Below are positions 29,325-39,180 of a stretch of DNA of 64,000 nucleotides, one piece after another. The stretch covers positions 1 to 64,000 of the forward strand of contig NZ_BSPW01000010.1 of assembly GCF_030161235.1 (NCBI RefSeq), given 5' to 3'. How positions within the stretch are numbered: the stretch's first letter is position 1; every line of letters starts with the position of its first letter. This stretch comes from Vibrio zhanjiangensis (GTDB lineage: Bacteria; Pseudomonadota; Gammaproteobacteria; Enterobacterales; Vibrionaceae). The position numbers were made by a program, and so were the translations under genes. Below the pieces are notes generated by a model, which did not search any database, had not been told where the DNA came from, and saw nothing but the letters and a program-made list of their open reading frames with translations.

Positions 29325-29376
29325 AAAACAAAGCACACCTAGATAGTTTGGCTAACATAGCCCCCTAGTGTGCTTT
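29325..29376 (-). terminator. Terminator of the FAD monooxygenase gene
   Basis: The arms CAAAGCACACCTAG (29329-29342) and CTAGTGTGCTTTG (29365-29377) pair with one bulge. On the minus strand the stem is followed by a T-rich stretch. Confidence 0.65.
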
Positions 29377-29383
29377 GATGTGT

Positions 29384-30493
29384 TTAAAACGGTGACTGAC
29401 TGTTGACTTGGGTAAAGCGGCTGTATAGCTCGGCAACTTCTTCTGGATCAAATGCCTCTGTGTAGGTTAGTTCGCTGAGACGGTGAGTAATATTTTGCAA
29501 ATCATGGGAGCGTTTTTGAGCCCTGTATTGGTAACGCTCGAATGCTTTGGGAACATCAAAGAAGTTTGAGGCTAAGCACTGGGCAAGGATAAACGCATTC
29601 TCGATACCAAGACTAAAACCAATACCCATTGTGGGTAGAACAGCGCAGCAAGCATCGCCAAGCAGTACAGCATTATCACGCGACCATTGCTCAAATGGAG
29701 CAATATCAACCAGAGGTGACGGGATAATCTGCTCATCAGGGGTCTGGGCGATCATGTCTAGTAAGTAAGGGGAGTAATGCGCAAATTGGTCCAATATCTT
29801 TTGCTTGTTTAATGTTTCACCAGGTTCTACTTTGCAAGCGGCGAACCAGTATTTGCCTTGGGTTTTACGATTATAGGTATAGGTGACAATTCTTGATTGC
29901 ATGCCAGCAAACACGTAGCACTCTTCATCACTCAAAGAAGAACTGTGGTAATCAACCATACCTCGGCAGCAATACACATTAGGTTGGCGATGCGTGACAT
30001 TGGGTGCGACAAACTTTCTAACTTGAGAAAATACGCCGTCGACACCAACAATAACGTCTGCAACCAGTGGTTTGCCGTTGACAAGGACAGTGTCGTTTTC
30101 AACACTGCAGTGCTGACCAGTCAATATATTGTCTGCGCCATAGGCATCGAGCAGTAGTTGATAGAGATCGCGGCGATGGAATAGGCCCACGTCTGCATTG
30201 ACTTTGCCGTTGACTTGACGCATCGACAGTTGGTTCAACGTTTCGCCATTAAAGGTCGCGGTAGTGAGAATATCGACGGTATTACACAAAGTATTGATTT
30301 TGGAAGCATCGGTTAAAGCCGCGAGCACCTGCATACCTTCAGGCCACATAATGATGCCTGTACCGTCAATACGAGGTTTATCTGAACGTTCATAAACCGT
30401 TGCGTTAATGCCAAATATGCGTAGGGATAAAGCCAAGGCTAGACCATTGAGCCCCGCACCTACAATGGCGACATTGAGAGATTTCTTGTCCAT
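29384..30493 (-). CDS. FAD-dependent monooxygenase
   Basis: A 369-residue class A flavoprotein monooxygenase, related to salicylate/kynurenine hydroxylases. The Rossmann loop IVGAGLNGLALALSL begins at about residue 10. The DG motif is VGVDGVFSQVR (about 148-158). The GD motif is LLGDACCAVLPTMGIGFSLG (about 272-291), where FAD ribityl phosphate binds. Length is normal for the family. No neighbour points to a pathway, and the substrate cannot be told. It is divergent from the amidase gene across a 210-base gap. Confidence 0.85.
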   Translation of the reverse strand: MDKKSLNVAIVGAGLNGLALALSLRIFGINATVYERSDKPRIDGTGIIMWPEGMQVLAALTDASKINTLCNTVDILTTATFNGETLNQLSMRQVNGKVNADVGLFHRRDLYQLLLDAYGADNILTGQHCSVENDTVLVNGKPLVADVIVGVDGVFSQVRKFVAPNVTHRQPNVYCCRGMVDYHSSSLSDEECYVFAGMQSRIVTYTYNRKTQGKYWFAACKVEPGETLNKQKILDQFAHYSPYLLDMIAQTPDEQIIPSPLVDIAPFEQWSRDNAVLLGDACCAVLPTMGIGFSLGIENAFILAQCLASNFFDVPKAFERYQYRAQKRSHDLQNITHRLSELTYTEAFDPEEVAELYSRFTQVNSQSPF

Positions 30494-30704
30494 TTGTGTT
30501 ACCGAAGATGACTAATTTTGCTTTTACGGTAACAGGAAGGACGGGCAGCGGATAGTTAAAAGTGTATTTTTCTTATGATTCAATGCAAAATTAATCTTTT
30601 AGAGAATGTGTGTGGATTTGTTTAATGATATTTATACTTTTTAGAGAGTTTAATACGCTGATCCTTTATAAAAAGGGTCATCATTTGGTGAGTAACGAGA
30701 AATT

Positions 30705-31583
30705 ATGACAACAAAAACAGTTCAAAAACTTAGCAGGTTAACTCAGCTAGTGGTACTAATGAGTCTCTCTGCTTGCTCGTCTTTTGTGAATATCGATACT
30801 CCAAATAAAAATGACAGAGTTCAATCGATCGTCATTCACTACACCCAAGAGAATACGGAGAATACACTCAAACTGTTTAACGATCCAGAATCCAATGTCA
30901 GCGCTCATTTTGTCGTTACTGAAGAGAAAATTTACCAACTCATCGATTTTAGCCAGCGCGCATGGCATGCGGGGAAAAGCGCTTGGCGAGGCAAAACAGG
31001 TCTCAATGATACGTCAATCGGTATTGAACTTGTGTATGAGGTAGAGTGCATTGACTCACTGACTGAAGATGACTCCGCGCAATCAGTGACGTGTCTGTAT
31101 CCAGATTATCCACCTGCGTTGGTGGATAATCTGATTAAGGTATTTGATAGAATTTATCAAATTTATCCGAGTATTGAGCCGATAAATGTTGTGGCTCATC
31201 AGGATATTGCCCCGACGAGAAAAAATGACCCTGGTCCCAAGTTTCCATGGCAATATTTAAATGAGAAAGGTTATGGCGCTTGGTATAACAGTGACGATTA
31301 TCTCAGCGAATACAGCAAACTTGCGACTCAAACGATAAATCGGGATACCTTCTTTAGAGCGATAGCGCTGTACGGATACCAGCAAGTGACTGACTCAAAT
31401 CAGGACGAGTTAATCAAGGCATTTCAAACCCACTTTACGCCGTGGCTAATTAGTGGTGAGGTAAATCAAGATAGCATGGCAGCGATTCTAGCATTACTAA
31501 AGAAATATGAGCCAGACTACTACCTTGATATTACGTCAGAAATGGATGGCTTTATGTTGTTCGAGCCAAAGCAGCCTTATTGA
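30705..31583 (+). CDS. N-acetylmuramoyl-L-alanine amidase, AmiD-like lipoprotein
   Basis: A 292-residue amidase_2-type zinc enzyme that cuts the MurNAc-L-Ala bond in (anhydro)muropeptides. The signal peptide ends in a lipobox LSAC (Cys24), so it should sit in the outer membrane. Predicted zinc ligands are His45 (SIVIHYTQ), His165 (VVAHQD) and Asp175 (KNDPGPKFPW). The C-terminal part (about 205-290) resembles the peptidoglycan-binding helical domain of AmiD. The stop is only 44 bases from the convergent Amt-kinase gene. Confidence 0.9.
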   Translation: MTTKTVQKLSRLTQLVVLMSLSACSSFVNIDTPNKNDRVQSIVIHYTQENTENTLKLFNDPESNVSAHFVVTEEKIYQLIDFSQRAWHAGKSAWRGKTGLNDTSIGIELVYEVECIDSLTEDDSAQSVTCLYPDYPPALVDNLIKVFDRIYQIYPSIEPINVVAHQDIAPTRKNDPGPKFPWQYLNEKGYGAWYNSDDYLSEYSKLATQTINRDTFFRAIALYGYQQVTDSNQDELIKAFQTHFTPWLISGEVNQDSMAAILALLKKYEPDYYLDITSEMDGFMLFEPKQPY

Positions 31584-31627
31584 ATCCCCAACGCGAGGAA
31601 ACTGAGTGTATTGAGTGATGTAGCAAA

Positions 31628-33982
31628 TTATTTGAGTTGAGGAGGCACTGATGTACTCTCTTCACTCTCGTTGTGAGGTGATTTATCAACGTGCTCATTT
31701 ATCGTTATAGTGATTTTTGTTCCTTTTCCTATTTCACTCTTAACATTTATATTGCCTGATAGCTTGCGGGTACAAATATTGTAAACCATATGCATACCAA
31801 GACCTGTACCACCGCGTGCTCTAAGAGTGGTGTAGAAAGGTTGGAATACCTTTTTAAGATTGTCTGGACTTATACCTACCCCATTGTCTTCAATGACGAT
31901 CTCAACATGACTATTTACGGACTGGGCTGTAATGGTGATGGAATTGCTTTTCTCTTGATCTCTATTTTGAAAACCATGTAGGGCACAATTGTTAAGCAAC
32001 TCTTCGATGACATATTGAAGAGACATCTTAGGCACGAACAACTCAAGCGTATCTTCACAATGAATCTCAACCGCAATATCCTGTTGTGCTAGGATATCTT
32101 TCAATAACATCACTGACTCTTCAAGCAGCATCCTGATATTAATATTTGCAGGCTGCTCTAAAGACATTTTTTTATCCACTTGCTTAAGCTTGTTGACCAA
32201 AGTGACAGAACGTTCAATATTGTCTGAAATCATTTTGATGCAGTCATTAGAAATGTTGAGAAAGTGGGTAAGATCTGTGGTTGTAATGGTTTGATCGGTA
32301 AATTTTTTCTCAAGCCCTAAGAATTGCTCACGCAGTAAAGAGAGGCTGGTGACTGAAATACCTAGGGGAGTATTAAGCTCGTGGGCAACACCAACAACCA
32401 TACCTGTCAGTGCAGACATTTTCTCAGCTTCCATTAACTGGTCTTGAGTGTGTTTGAAGTTTTCAATCAGAGTTTTAATGGAGTTTTCGTTAGATTGAAG
32501 CTGCTCGTTTTGAGTGGTGATTTCATCTTCTACTTCAGCAAGTAACGACCGTAAGCTAACAAGCATAGACTGCAATGATCTTGCCAAAATGTCCTTATCG
32601 CTTCTTGGGAAAACAACAACCTCATCGAGGTTTCCTTTTGCTACATGGTGTAATGCCTCAATGTTTTTTTCCAAATCCCCCATTAAGTAATTAAATGCTA
32701 TGGCAACATCGCCCGCTTCGGTACCACATTCGATCGGCGCCCTTTTGGTGTAGTCCCCACTATTACTTATATCTTCAATGGATTTCACCGTTTCAAGCCA
32801 GCTCATTTTGACGCCATGTTCTGCCACATTTAAGCCCATTTTTTCTTTGTCGAGTGACACTCTGTGCAAGTCTAAGGACTTTAGAAAAAGAAATAACACA
32901 TAAGCATTTACGGCCACCCAAGCAACGATAACAATAATTCCTAATAACTGAACTCCTATATACATTGGCCAGCCACTGCTGTTGCTGTTCGCAGCATAGC
33001 CAGTAAATAGCACCCCTAATATACCGCAGAATAGGTGGACGGGAACGGCACCTACAGGATCGTCAATCTTAAGATAAATGAGTAACTTTTCGCCATAAAA
33101 AATGGTTAACGCAGCAATTGCTCCTAACACAACGACTTGGTAAGTATTGAGAACATCTGCTCCAGCAGTCACGATAACTAGGCCACCGAGGATACAGTTA
33201 AGTATCAGAAAAACCGGGATATGAGGTTTATGCTGAAGAAATAGTAGTGCAAAAAATCCAGAAGTCACTCCTCCCAGTAGAGTATTGAGTAACACTTTTG
33301 GGACATCGTTGTTGAATTCGTAAAAGCTTCCTCCATTAAATCCTAGCCAGCCAAACACCATCATAAAGACACCTATAGTGACAAGCGTATGATTATAGGA
33401 TGGAATTTCCACAGCTTCATTTGTTTCCGAGAATCTGTCATACCGAGGGCCAATCAGTATGGTGCCAATTAGTCCAAAGAGCCCTCCTACGATATGTACG
33501 GTAGCCCCACCAGCAAAATCGTGGAAATTGAGCGAAGCAAGCCAAGAGTTAGGGTTCCATGTCCAATAACTTACCACAGGGTATGTAAGAATACCGATGA
33601 ATGCCGAAGCATATAGATATCCACGAAAACTCATTCTTTCAGCAACACAACCAGACACAATGGTCGCAGCGGTAGTGACGAACATAATACTAAACATCGC
33701 CATACCATAGTATTCGACTGTTAACGGAAAGGTTTCAAGCGAAAAAAACGAGCTGCCGTTGGCAAGATGGAACCCCAAAAATAGATACACAAAAGATACA
33801 ACAACAAAGTCAGCCAAGTTTTTCATGGCGACATTAACGGAATTTTTTGCTCGGACGCTGCCGGTTTCAACCAGTGTGAATCCCACCTGCATAAAAAAAG
33901 CCACGCAGGTGCAGACAATTAACCAGATGAGAGAAGGCTCATCGCCATTCATAGCAAGGATTGCCCCTATTTTGCTGTCCAT
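31628..33982 (-). CDS. Ammonium transporter-sensor histidine kinase fusion
   Basis: A 784-residue fusion. Residues 1-380 are a complete Amt/Mep/Rh transporter with eleven membrane helices. It keeps Asp155 (HDFAGG) and the twin pore histidines His163 (TVHIVGG) and His316 (PVHLFCG), and ends in the Amt C-terminal helix (GLNVAEHGVKMSW). A HAMP-like linker (about 430-485) and coiled coil (485-522) follow. Residues 522-765 are a histidine kinase: H-box GVAHELNTPL with His534, N-box ELLNNCALHGF, G1 DNGVGI and G2 GGTGLGMHMV. Amt5-type fusions of this kind are known ammonium sensors. No receiver domain is attached and no response regulator is adjacent. It lies 46 bases after a chemoreceptor gene on the same strand. 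Confidence 0.92.
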   Translation of the reverse strand: MDSKIGAILAMNGDEPSLIWLIVCTCVAFFMQVGFTLVETGSVRAKNSVNVAMKNLADFVVVSFVYLFLGFHLANGSSFFSLETFPLTVEYYGMAMFSIMFVTTAATIVSGCVAERMSFRGYLYASAFIGILTYPVVSYWTWNPNSWLASLNFHDFAGGATVHIVGGLFGLIGTILIGPRYDRFSETNEAVEIPSYNHTLVTIGVFMMVFGWLGFNGGSFYEFNNDVPKVLLNTLLGGVTSGFFALLFLQHKPHIPVFLILNCILGGLVIVTAGADVLNTYQVVVLGAIAALTIFYGEKLLIYLKIDDPVGAVPVHLFCGILGVLFTGYAANSNSSGWPMYIGVQLLGIIVIVAWVAVNAYVLFLFLKSLDLHRVSLDKEKMGLNVAEHGVKMSWLETVKSIEDISNSGDYTKRAPIECGTEAGDVAIAFNYLMGDLEKNIEALHHVAKGNLDEVVVFPRSDKDILARSLQSMLVSLRSLLAEVEDEITTQNEQLQSNENSIKTLIENFKHTQDQLMEAEKMSALTGMVVGVAHELNTPLGISVTSLSLLREQFLGLEKKFTDQTITTTDLTHFLNISNDCIKMISDNIERSVTLVNKLKQVDKKMSLEQPANINIRMLLEESVMLLKDILAQQDIAVEIHCEDTLELFVPKMSLQYVIEELLNNCALHGFQNRDQEKSNSITITAQSVNSHVEIVIEDNGVGISPDNLKKVFQPFYTTLRARGGTGLGMHMVYNICTRKLSGNINVKSEIGKGTKITITINEHVDKSPHNESEESTSVPPQLK

Positions 33983-34028
33983 AAAACGTCACCGCGAGAG
34001 CTAGTTTTACTAGTTGTATAACTTCAGA

Positions 34029-36341
34029 CTAGTAGTTAAATTTTGAAATTTCGACATTTAGTTGCTCTGACTGAGAGGACAAATTCTTAAGCACGTTGTC
34101 CACATCGATCACTTGTTGAGAGACTTCAGACGATGAGTCCGCAATAGAAGTAATACTGCTACTTATATCATTGGTTACTGCTTGCTGTTCTTCTGTTGCC
34201 GCTGCTATCTGGATATTCATTTCATTTAAATCATTTAGCATATCAACGATTTGCTCAAGCATTTTGGCATTGGTATCACATGTTTCAACACCTGCTGAGA
34301 CGGATTTATCGGCTGATCCTATGCATGATGAAACGCTGTCGGTTTCTCTTTGTAGCGACTCGATTTTCTCTCTAATTTCTTCTGTGGATGTTTGTGTTCT
34401 TCCTGCTAACGAGCGTACTTCATCTGCAACGACAGCAAACCCTCGGCCTTGCTCACCAGCTCGGGCCGCTTCGATGGCAGCGTTGAGTGCAAGTAGGTTG
34501 GTTTGCTCTGCTATTCCTTGAATAACATCCAGCACTTCGGCAATCGATTGGCTTTCAGTGTGGAGTCGTCCGATTGCTTCAACGGCTGTTTGCATTTCCG
34601 TATTTAGGCGTGCAATCTCTGCTCCCAAATTTCTTCCGACATTTGAGGCTTTGTTACCTGTTTCATTACCGTCTTTGACAAATTCAGCGGCTCTTGCTGC
34701 AAAACTCGCTACCTCGCTAATCGAGGCACTCATTTGATTGACGGCAGTGGCTACAGATTCAGCTCTTTGACTTTGCTCCTCAACCGATACCCTTGTCGTA
34801 TTCATACTATCCGACATGTTTTTTGTATTCACATTGAGGCTATCTGCGGTTTCAGCAAACGTAACAATAATGCTTTGTAGTTGTGAAAACAGCTCGTTTA
34901 GGGCCTTCGCAAGATCGCTCATTTCATCTTTGCCTTCATCGTTTAGTCTTGCGGTTAGATCATTGTTTTTACTAATCTGTTGTATTTTCTCACTTGCGGC
35001 TTTAATGGGTTTTGCAATACCGTTGCCGACAAAAAAGGAAATGATAATTGCACATATCGCACCGATGGCGATTATAATTGTGACCGTTATGACATTAGAT
35101 TGCATCAGCGTAGTTAAATCCGCTAACGCTTCACTCTTATCGATTTCTGTTACGATTGCCCACTTTAATCCTGCGGCATCAATGGGTGAATAGGTCGATA
35201 ACACTTCAACCCCACGATAGTCTTCGATAAGAGCTGAACCATTGTCCCCTTTCAAGGCCGCTTTGACACTGTCTGTGGCCACAGCTTGCTGGCCGATAGC
35301 GGATGATTTGCCTTTTATTTGTTCGATAGTTTCGGTTGAAATATTTACATTTTTCAGGGTCTCAAAGTACTCCTTGGGAGATTCCAGCAAAAATCTAGAC
35401 TCGCTTCGTAGTAGCATGTCAGGTCCAGCAAGATAACTCTCCCCAGAGGCTCCGAGTCCCGCGTTGCTCCAATTTCCGTCAAAAGTCATGATGCCATTTA
35501 TCTTATCGATGGGCATTTGGAATATAATCACACCTTCATTTTTTCCATCGATAACAATAGGACTTGCCATGAATGAAGCTGGTGCTTCATAGGAAGGGAA
35601 ATAAGGGGCAAAATCTTCAAGATAATATTGGGACTCACTTTGATTTTTAGCTTGTTTAAACGCCTTTGCTAATCCAGTATCTGAATAAGGGCCAGATACT
35701 AAGTTAGTTGCGTAATCGAGTTCTTTGAATACGGAGTAAACCACGTTACCATCTACATCAACCAAGAAAATATCGTAATAACCAAATTCTTGTAAAAAGC
35801 TTCTGAGGCTAGGGTGGTGTATCTTATGTACTCGGTCGTATTCGGTGTCTAGTGAGTCTGCGTCTAATAAGTGTTTTTCTCCGAGAGGGTTTTGGTTAGC
35901 ACCTATATATCTTGCTTGTAGCGCGGTTGCTTTTGGAGAAAGTGCTTTAAGCTTCCCTAACTCGTTTGCTGAGTTTCCACCATTTGATGACTTGTAGGTG
36001 GGTGCAAAACTGGATGTGTAATACCGTTTTAACTTCTCTATGTCTTGAGTGTGTACTTGCTCTGTAGGGTATTGCGAAAAGGCTGAAGAAAACTCAAGCA
36101 TGGCCTGTTGTGTACCATATGAACTGGCCATTGAAGTTAACTGACCTTTTATGGTCATAAAGTAGTTTTCTATTTCATTTTTTTTAATTTCTCTTACGGA
36201 GGTAAGCTGGTTTAAGGAACGTTTATATAATGCTTCCTCTGCCAGTAATGCTGACTCCCAACCAGTAAATACTCCAGCTGAGGTGATGGCTAAACTACAC
36301 ATTAGTGCAGAAGCTATGACTATTTTTGTGGCAATTTTCAT
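34029..36341 (-). CDS. Methyl-accepting chemotaxis protein
   Basis: A 770-residue transmembrane chemoreceptor. The first membrane helix is at about 9-27. A large periplasmic sensor domain (about 30-420, probably two PAS-like Cache modules with GNVVYSVFKELDYATNLVSG) precedes the second helix (about 425-447), a HAMP domain (about 450-505) and the signalling domain. The hairpin tip EQTNLLALNAAIEAARAGEQ and GRGFAVVADEVRSLAGRTQ are intact. No C-terminal NWETF-like CheR pentapeptide is present. It is upstream of and probably cotranscribed with the Amt-kinase gene. Its ligand is unknown. Confidence 0.95.
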   Translation of the reverse strand: MKIATKIVIASALMCSLAITSAGVFTGWESALLAEEALYKRSLNQLTSVREIKKNEIENYFMTIKGQLTSMASSYGTQQAMLEFSSAFSQYPTEQVHTQDIEKLKRYYTSSFAPTYKSSNGGNSANELGKLKALSPKATALQARYIGANQNPLGEKHLLDADSLDTEYDRVHKIHHPSLRSFLQEFGYYDIFLVDVDGNVVYSVFKELDYATNLVSGPYSDTGLAKAFKQAKNQSESQYYLEDFAPYFPSYEAPASFMASPIVIDGKNEGVIIFQMPIDKINGIMTFDGNWSNAGLGASGESYLAGPDMLLRSESRFLLESPKEYFETLKNVNISTETIEQIKGKSSAIGQQAVATDSVKAALKGDNGSALIEDYRGVEVLSTYSPIDAAGLKWAIVTEIDKSEALADLTTLMQSNVITVTIIIAIGAICAIIISFFVGNGIAKPIKAASEKIQQISKNNDLTARLNDEGKDEMSDLAKALNELFSQLQSIIVTFAETADSLNVNTKNMSDSMNTTRVSVEEQSQRAESVATAVNQMSASISEVASFAARAAEFVKDGNETGNKASNVGRNLGAEIARLNTEMQTAVEAIGRLHTESQSIAEVLDVIQGIAEQTNLLALNAAIEAARAGEQGRGFAVVADEVRSLAGRTQTSTEEIREKIESLQRETDSVSSCIGSADKSVSAGVETCDTNAKMLEQIVDMLNDLNEMNIQIAAATEEQQAVTNDISSSITSIADSSSEVSQQVIDVDNVLKNLSSQSEQLNVEISKFNY

Positions 36342-36741
36342 TTTGGTCGATCCTTGCTCCGCTATTTTCCTTTTGCCGAGTGCACAGAGACTGCATCGGA
36401 TTGCATTAATAACAATAGTGTCATTAGTGGTGTTTTTGCAAATACAATTACGATATCAACGCTAATAACGATTAGAGTTTATCCTGTGTTTCTGTCAAAA
36501 GTGGGGATTGGGGGAGGATTATAAGCAGTGCTTATCTCGGGTATGTTATTGGCAAAATGAGTATTTGTTGGGCCAAAGTATGGACTGGATAACAAAGCCT
36601 AGACAGAGAAGACGGTTGGGGAATAATTTTTTTGGAGCAAGTTTTTCATTAGGCATTACCCACATATCTATGCTTAGCAAGCAAAGCCTTTGATGAAAAG
36701 AAGAGGTAGCGAATAAAGCTTTGCTCTGGCAGAGCTAGATA
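36342..36741. other. Intergenic region between chemoreceptor and terB-like gene
   Basis: About 400 bases with the chemoreceptor promoter presumably in the left part. I find no convincing gene. A 61-codon plus-strand frame at 36508-36693 has no recognisable product or ribosome binding site. Confidence 0.4.
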
Positions 36742-37194
36742 CTATTCGTTGCTTTTTAAAACTTGAAGTTTGGCGCGAATAAACTCACTATGATCAACAT
36801 AAATCAGTTCGGCGGTTTTGCGGATAACGGCATCTTCTAGCGGGTCAATGACTCCATCAGCGTTGGCTACTTCCCACATAGATTTGATCAAATCAAAACG
36901 CGCCACTTGACTTAATTCTCTCAGTTGGGAAGTAAACTCATAAAGAGAGGTCGACTGACTGCTAATCATTCGTGCGCGAGCAAGAAGCTCAGCTGCTTGT
37001 GCGCCGTCTATGTCCAATAGGCGAGCGAGGAGTGAATTTTGGGCCTGAGTTTCGGTATCACTGATGTTATGGTCAGCGCTGGCAACCTCGCACAGCAAAC
37101 ATGCCATTGCCAGATTTGGATCTGTGTTGTCACGTTTACTGAGGTCGTGTCCTTCGACTAACTGCTTAAAAAGCGTCGAGATAGAATTCAACAT
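36742..37194 (-). CDS. TerB-like (tellurite resistance family) protein
   Basis: A 150-residue all-helical protein of the TerB/COG4103 group. The acidic metal-binding-like repeats EVASADHNISDTE (about 37-49) and EVANADGVIDPLED (about 108-121) are the family hallmark. No membrane segment or signal is present. Other tellurite genes are absent, so the role is probably housekeeping and unknown rather than tellurite resistance. It follows the PhoD-like phosphatase gene on the same strand with a 42-base gap. Confidence 0.85.
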   Translation of the reverse strand: MLNSISTLFKQLVEGHDLSKRDNTDPNLAMACLLCEVASADHNISDTETQAQNSLLARLLDIDGAQAAELLARARMISSQSTSLYEFTSQLRELSQVARFDLIKSMWEVANADGVIDPLEDAVIRKTAELIYVDHSEFIRAKLQVLKSNE

Positions 37195-37236
37195 GTCATG
37201 GACCTCAAAGTATTCTGTTGTTTTTATAAATAGTGA

Positions 37237-39180
37237 CTATTCTCGTCGAACACAAGTGTTTTGACAAAAAGATGACTTTTCTTCGAGTGGAGGAAAGTCG
37301 ATTTCTTCACCTTCTCCTGTCAATATCGAGACACGCTTAGGTTTACCCTGCTGGTCCAGCTTCAATTCGCCAACGGCACTTGCATTCACCAAATATCGAG
37401 ATCCTTGTATATTCGGTTGGCGTTTTTTGACTTTGAGACGCTTTCGTTTAGTGAAAAAATTGAGCAGTGAACTAGGAGAGTAGAATACTCTGTCTAAGTG
37501 ATCGCAACATCCAAGTAAGGGCTCTGGAAATTGGTTTTTAAAGCCACTTGATGTGATTTGATAAATATTTGGACTAGAGCGGCGAAAACGAAGTTTTACA
37601 TCATAGGCAAACGAATAGTGTACATCGCCAGACAAGATGACAAAATTACTTGGTGTTTTTGTGTGGGTAAAAATACTCAGTAGGGTATTGGCACTGCCAC
37701 GATGCGCCATCCAGTTTTCCGCATCAATGACCAAAGGTTGGCCGATCACCGTCATTCCTTTTTGTAACGCTTCAATAAACTTCACGCCAAAAATAGGGGC
37801 AGCCGATACGACGATCACTTTATCTTGAAACATTAACTCTTGCTGAAATTCAATAAGAGCTTCCCAATCCATCAAACCAGAAGGCTTGTTCATACGAGAC
37901 TCAGAGCGCCAGCGTCGAGTTCGTGTGTCGAGAACAACCACTTTCGGTGACGTTTCGATAGTATAATGCCAGCGTTCGAAACTGTATAAATAGCGGATAA
38001 AATCGTGATGATGTTGTGCACTCGGCTGTTTGAAGTAGCCCAAACCAAGAGATAAAAACTCTTGATTGAAGTTGTCAGGCTGATTTCCCCACCCTTGACA
38101 AAGCCAGTATGCCATTAAAGCATTACCGATAATTTGATAAGAAAATGGATTGGTATAGGCCGCTTTCTCCCAACCTATGGTTAAGTTCCAATCATCGGTG
38201 ACATCGTGATCGTCGAAAATCATATAGGTAGGCAGGTGAGCAAACAGCCGTTGGACTTGTGGCAGTCCGTCGACAAATTCTGTTAGGCGATCGTATTCGC
38301 CCTGCCACTTTTGTTGGTAGTATTCACTGATGGCCTTGCCGTTGGGAGTATACGCTACCTCACGCAAGCGGTCTCGATTGATGCATGGCCAGAGAGTCGG
38401 TGACCAGACCAGCAAGTACATCACAAAGTATTCGGCGAATGTTATTAGATGATTGACGCTTTCGCGCGCGCTGAATATAGGAATATGTCGTTTAGGTAAA
38501 AACCGTCTAATCCAAGTTTCTTCACCAAAGTGATGAGGGAGGATGTTGTCACGGCCGTAAAAGCAATCGGGATGTTGGTACAGCTGTTTTGCAGACGCCA
38601 GTGGAGCGTCGGTAAAGGTTTCGTCAGGTAATCCTAGTAATTCGATAGTTTGCACTATCGCATCAAGCATAGGGCCCGATACATGATCAGCATATATTTG
38701 ATCGCCACTCATCAATAACATATCCGGCCTGTCACTCAACGGCTGCGATGCGAGCTTATTGTCCATCGCAACTAAGGCATCTTTGCTAGGATGATCAGGA
38801 TTGCGGCAAGAACCATGCAAGACGTAATCGGCTTGAGTGGAGATTTTGAAGGTCAATGCCGATTCGTCACCGTGGAGTAAATGTGGGTATAGCTGGCTAA
38901 GAGGTCCATCTTGGGTGTGAAATTCATAGCTAAGGGCAACATTGGTTGGGAAAGGGTGCTTAAAGTGCGCTAACGTAACATAGCAATGTTGTCCAATTTT
39001 TACTTGATGGCATGCTTCAAGAGATTGCTCGAAAATAACGCCACGATCAGGTTCATGGTTGAGAGAAAACTGTCCTTCAAGTGGGCGACTAGTGACTAAC
39101 CAGAACACCAATTCATTGGCAGAGGACTTTCTTAGCAGAGGACCAGCGATTAGAAACGGAAGTTGAGGTACTATCTTCAT
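37237..39180 (-). CDS. PhoD-like metallophosphatase
   Basis: A 647-residue protein with a PhoD/alkaline phosphatase D-type metallophosphatase core. Metal-binding motifs are LLMSGDQIYADHVSGP (about 153-168), MIFDDHDVTDDWN (about 321-333) and VILSGDVHYSFAYD (about 513-526). A beta-domain precedes the core. There is no obvious signal peptide, so a cytoplasmic location is likely, unlike classical PhoD. Its ATG overlaps the stop of the upstream 122-codon gene by one base (TAATG), implying translational coupling. The substrate is unknown. Confidence 0.87.
   Translation of the reverse strand: MKIVPQLPFLIAGPLLRKSSANELVFWLVTSRPLEGQFSLNHEPDRGVIFEQSLEACHQVKIGQHCYVTLAHFKHPFPTNVALSYEFHTQDGPLSQLYPHLLHGDESALTFKISTQADYVLHGSCRNPDHPSKDALVAMDNKLASQPLSDRPDMLLMSGDQIYADHVSGPMLDAIVQTIELLGLPDETFTDAPLASAKQLYQHPDCFYGRDNILPHHFGEETWIRRFLPKRHIPIFSARESVNHLITFAEYFVMYLLVWSPTLWPCINRDRLREVAYTPNGKAISEYYQQKWQGEYDRLTEFVDGLPQVQRLFAHLPTYMIFDDHDVTDDWNLTIGWEKAAYTNPFSYQIIGNALMAYWLCQGWGNQPDNFNQEFLSLGLGYFKQPSAQHHHDFIRYLYSFERWHYTIETSPKVVVLDTRTRRWRSESRMNKPSGLMDWEALIEFQQELMFQDKVIVVSAAPIFGVKFIEALQKGMTVIGQPLVIDAENWMAHRGSANTLLSIFTHTKTPSNFVILSGDVHYSFAYDVKLRFRRSSPNIYQITSSGFKNQFPEPLLGCCDHLDRVFYSPSSLLNFFTKRKRLKVKKRQPNIQGSRYLVNASAVGELKLDQQGKPKRVSILTGEGEEIDFPPLEEKSSFCQNTCVRRE

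Noticed and set aside
36508..36693. 61-codon plus-strand frame upstream of the chemoreceptor gene
   Set aside because: No family resemblance and no ribosome binding site; probably chance.
36742..37194. Tellurite resistance function for the TerB-like gene
   Set aside because: No other ter genes are nearby; TerB-like domains occur in many unrelated contexts.
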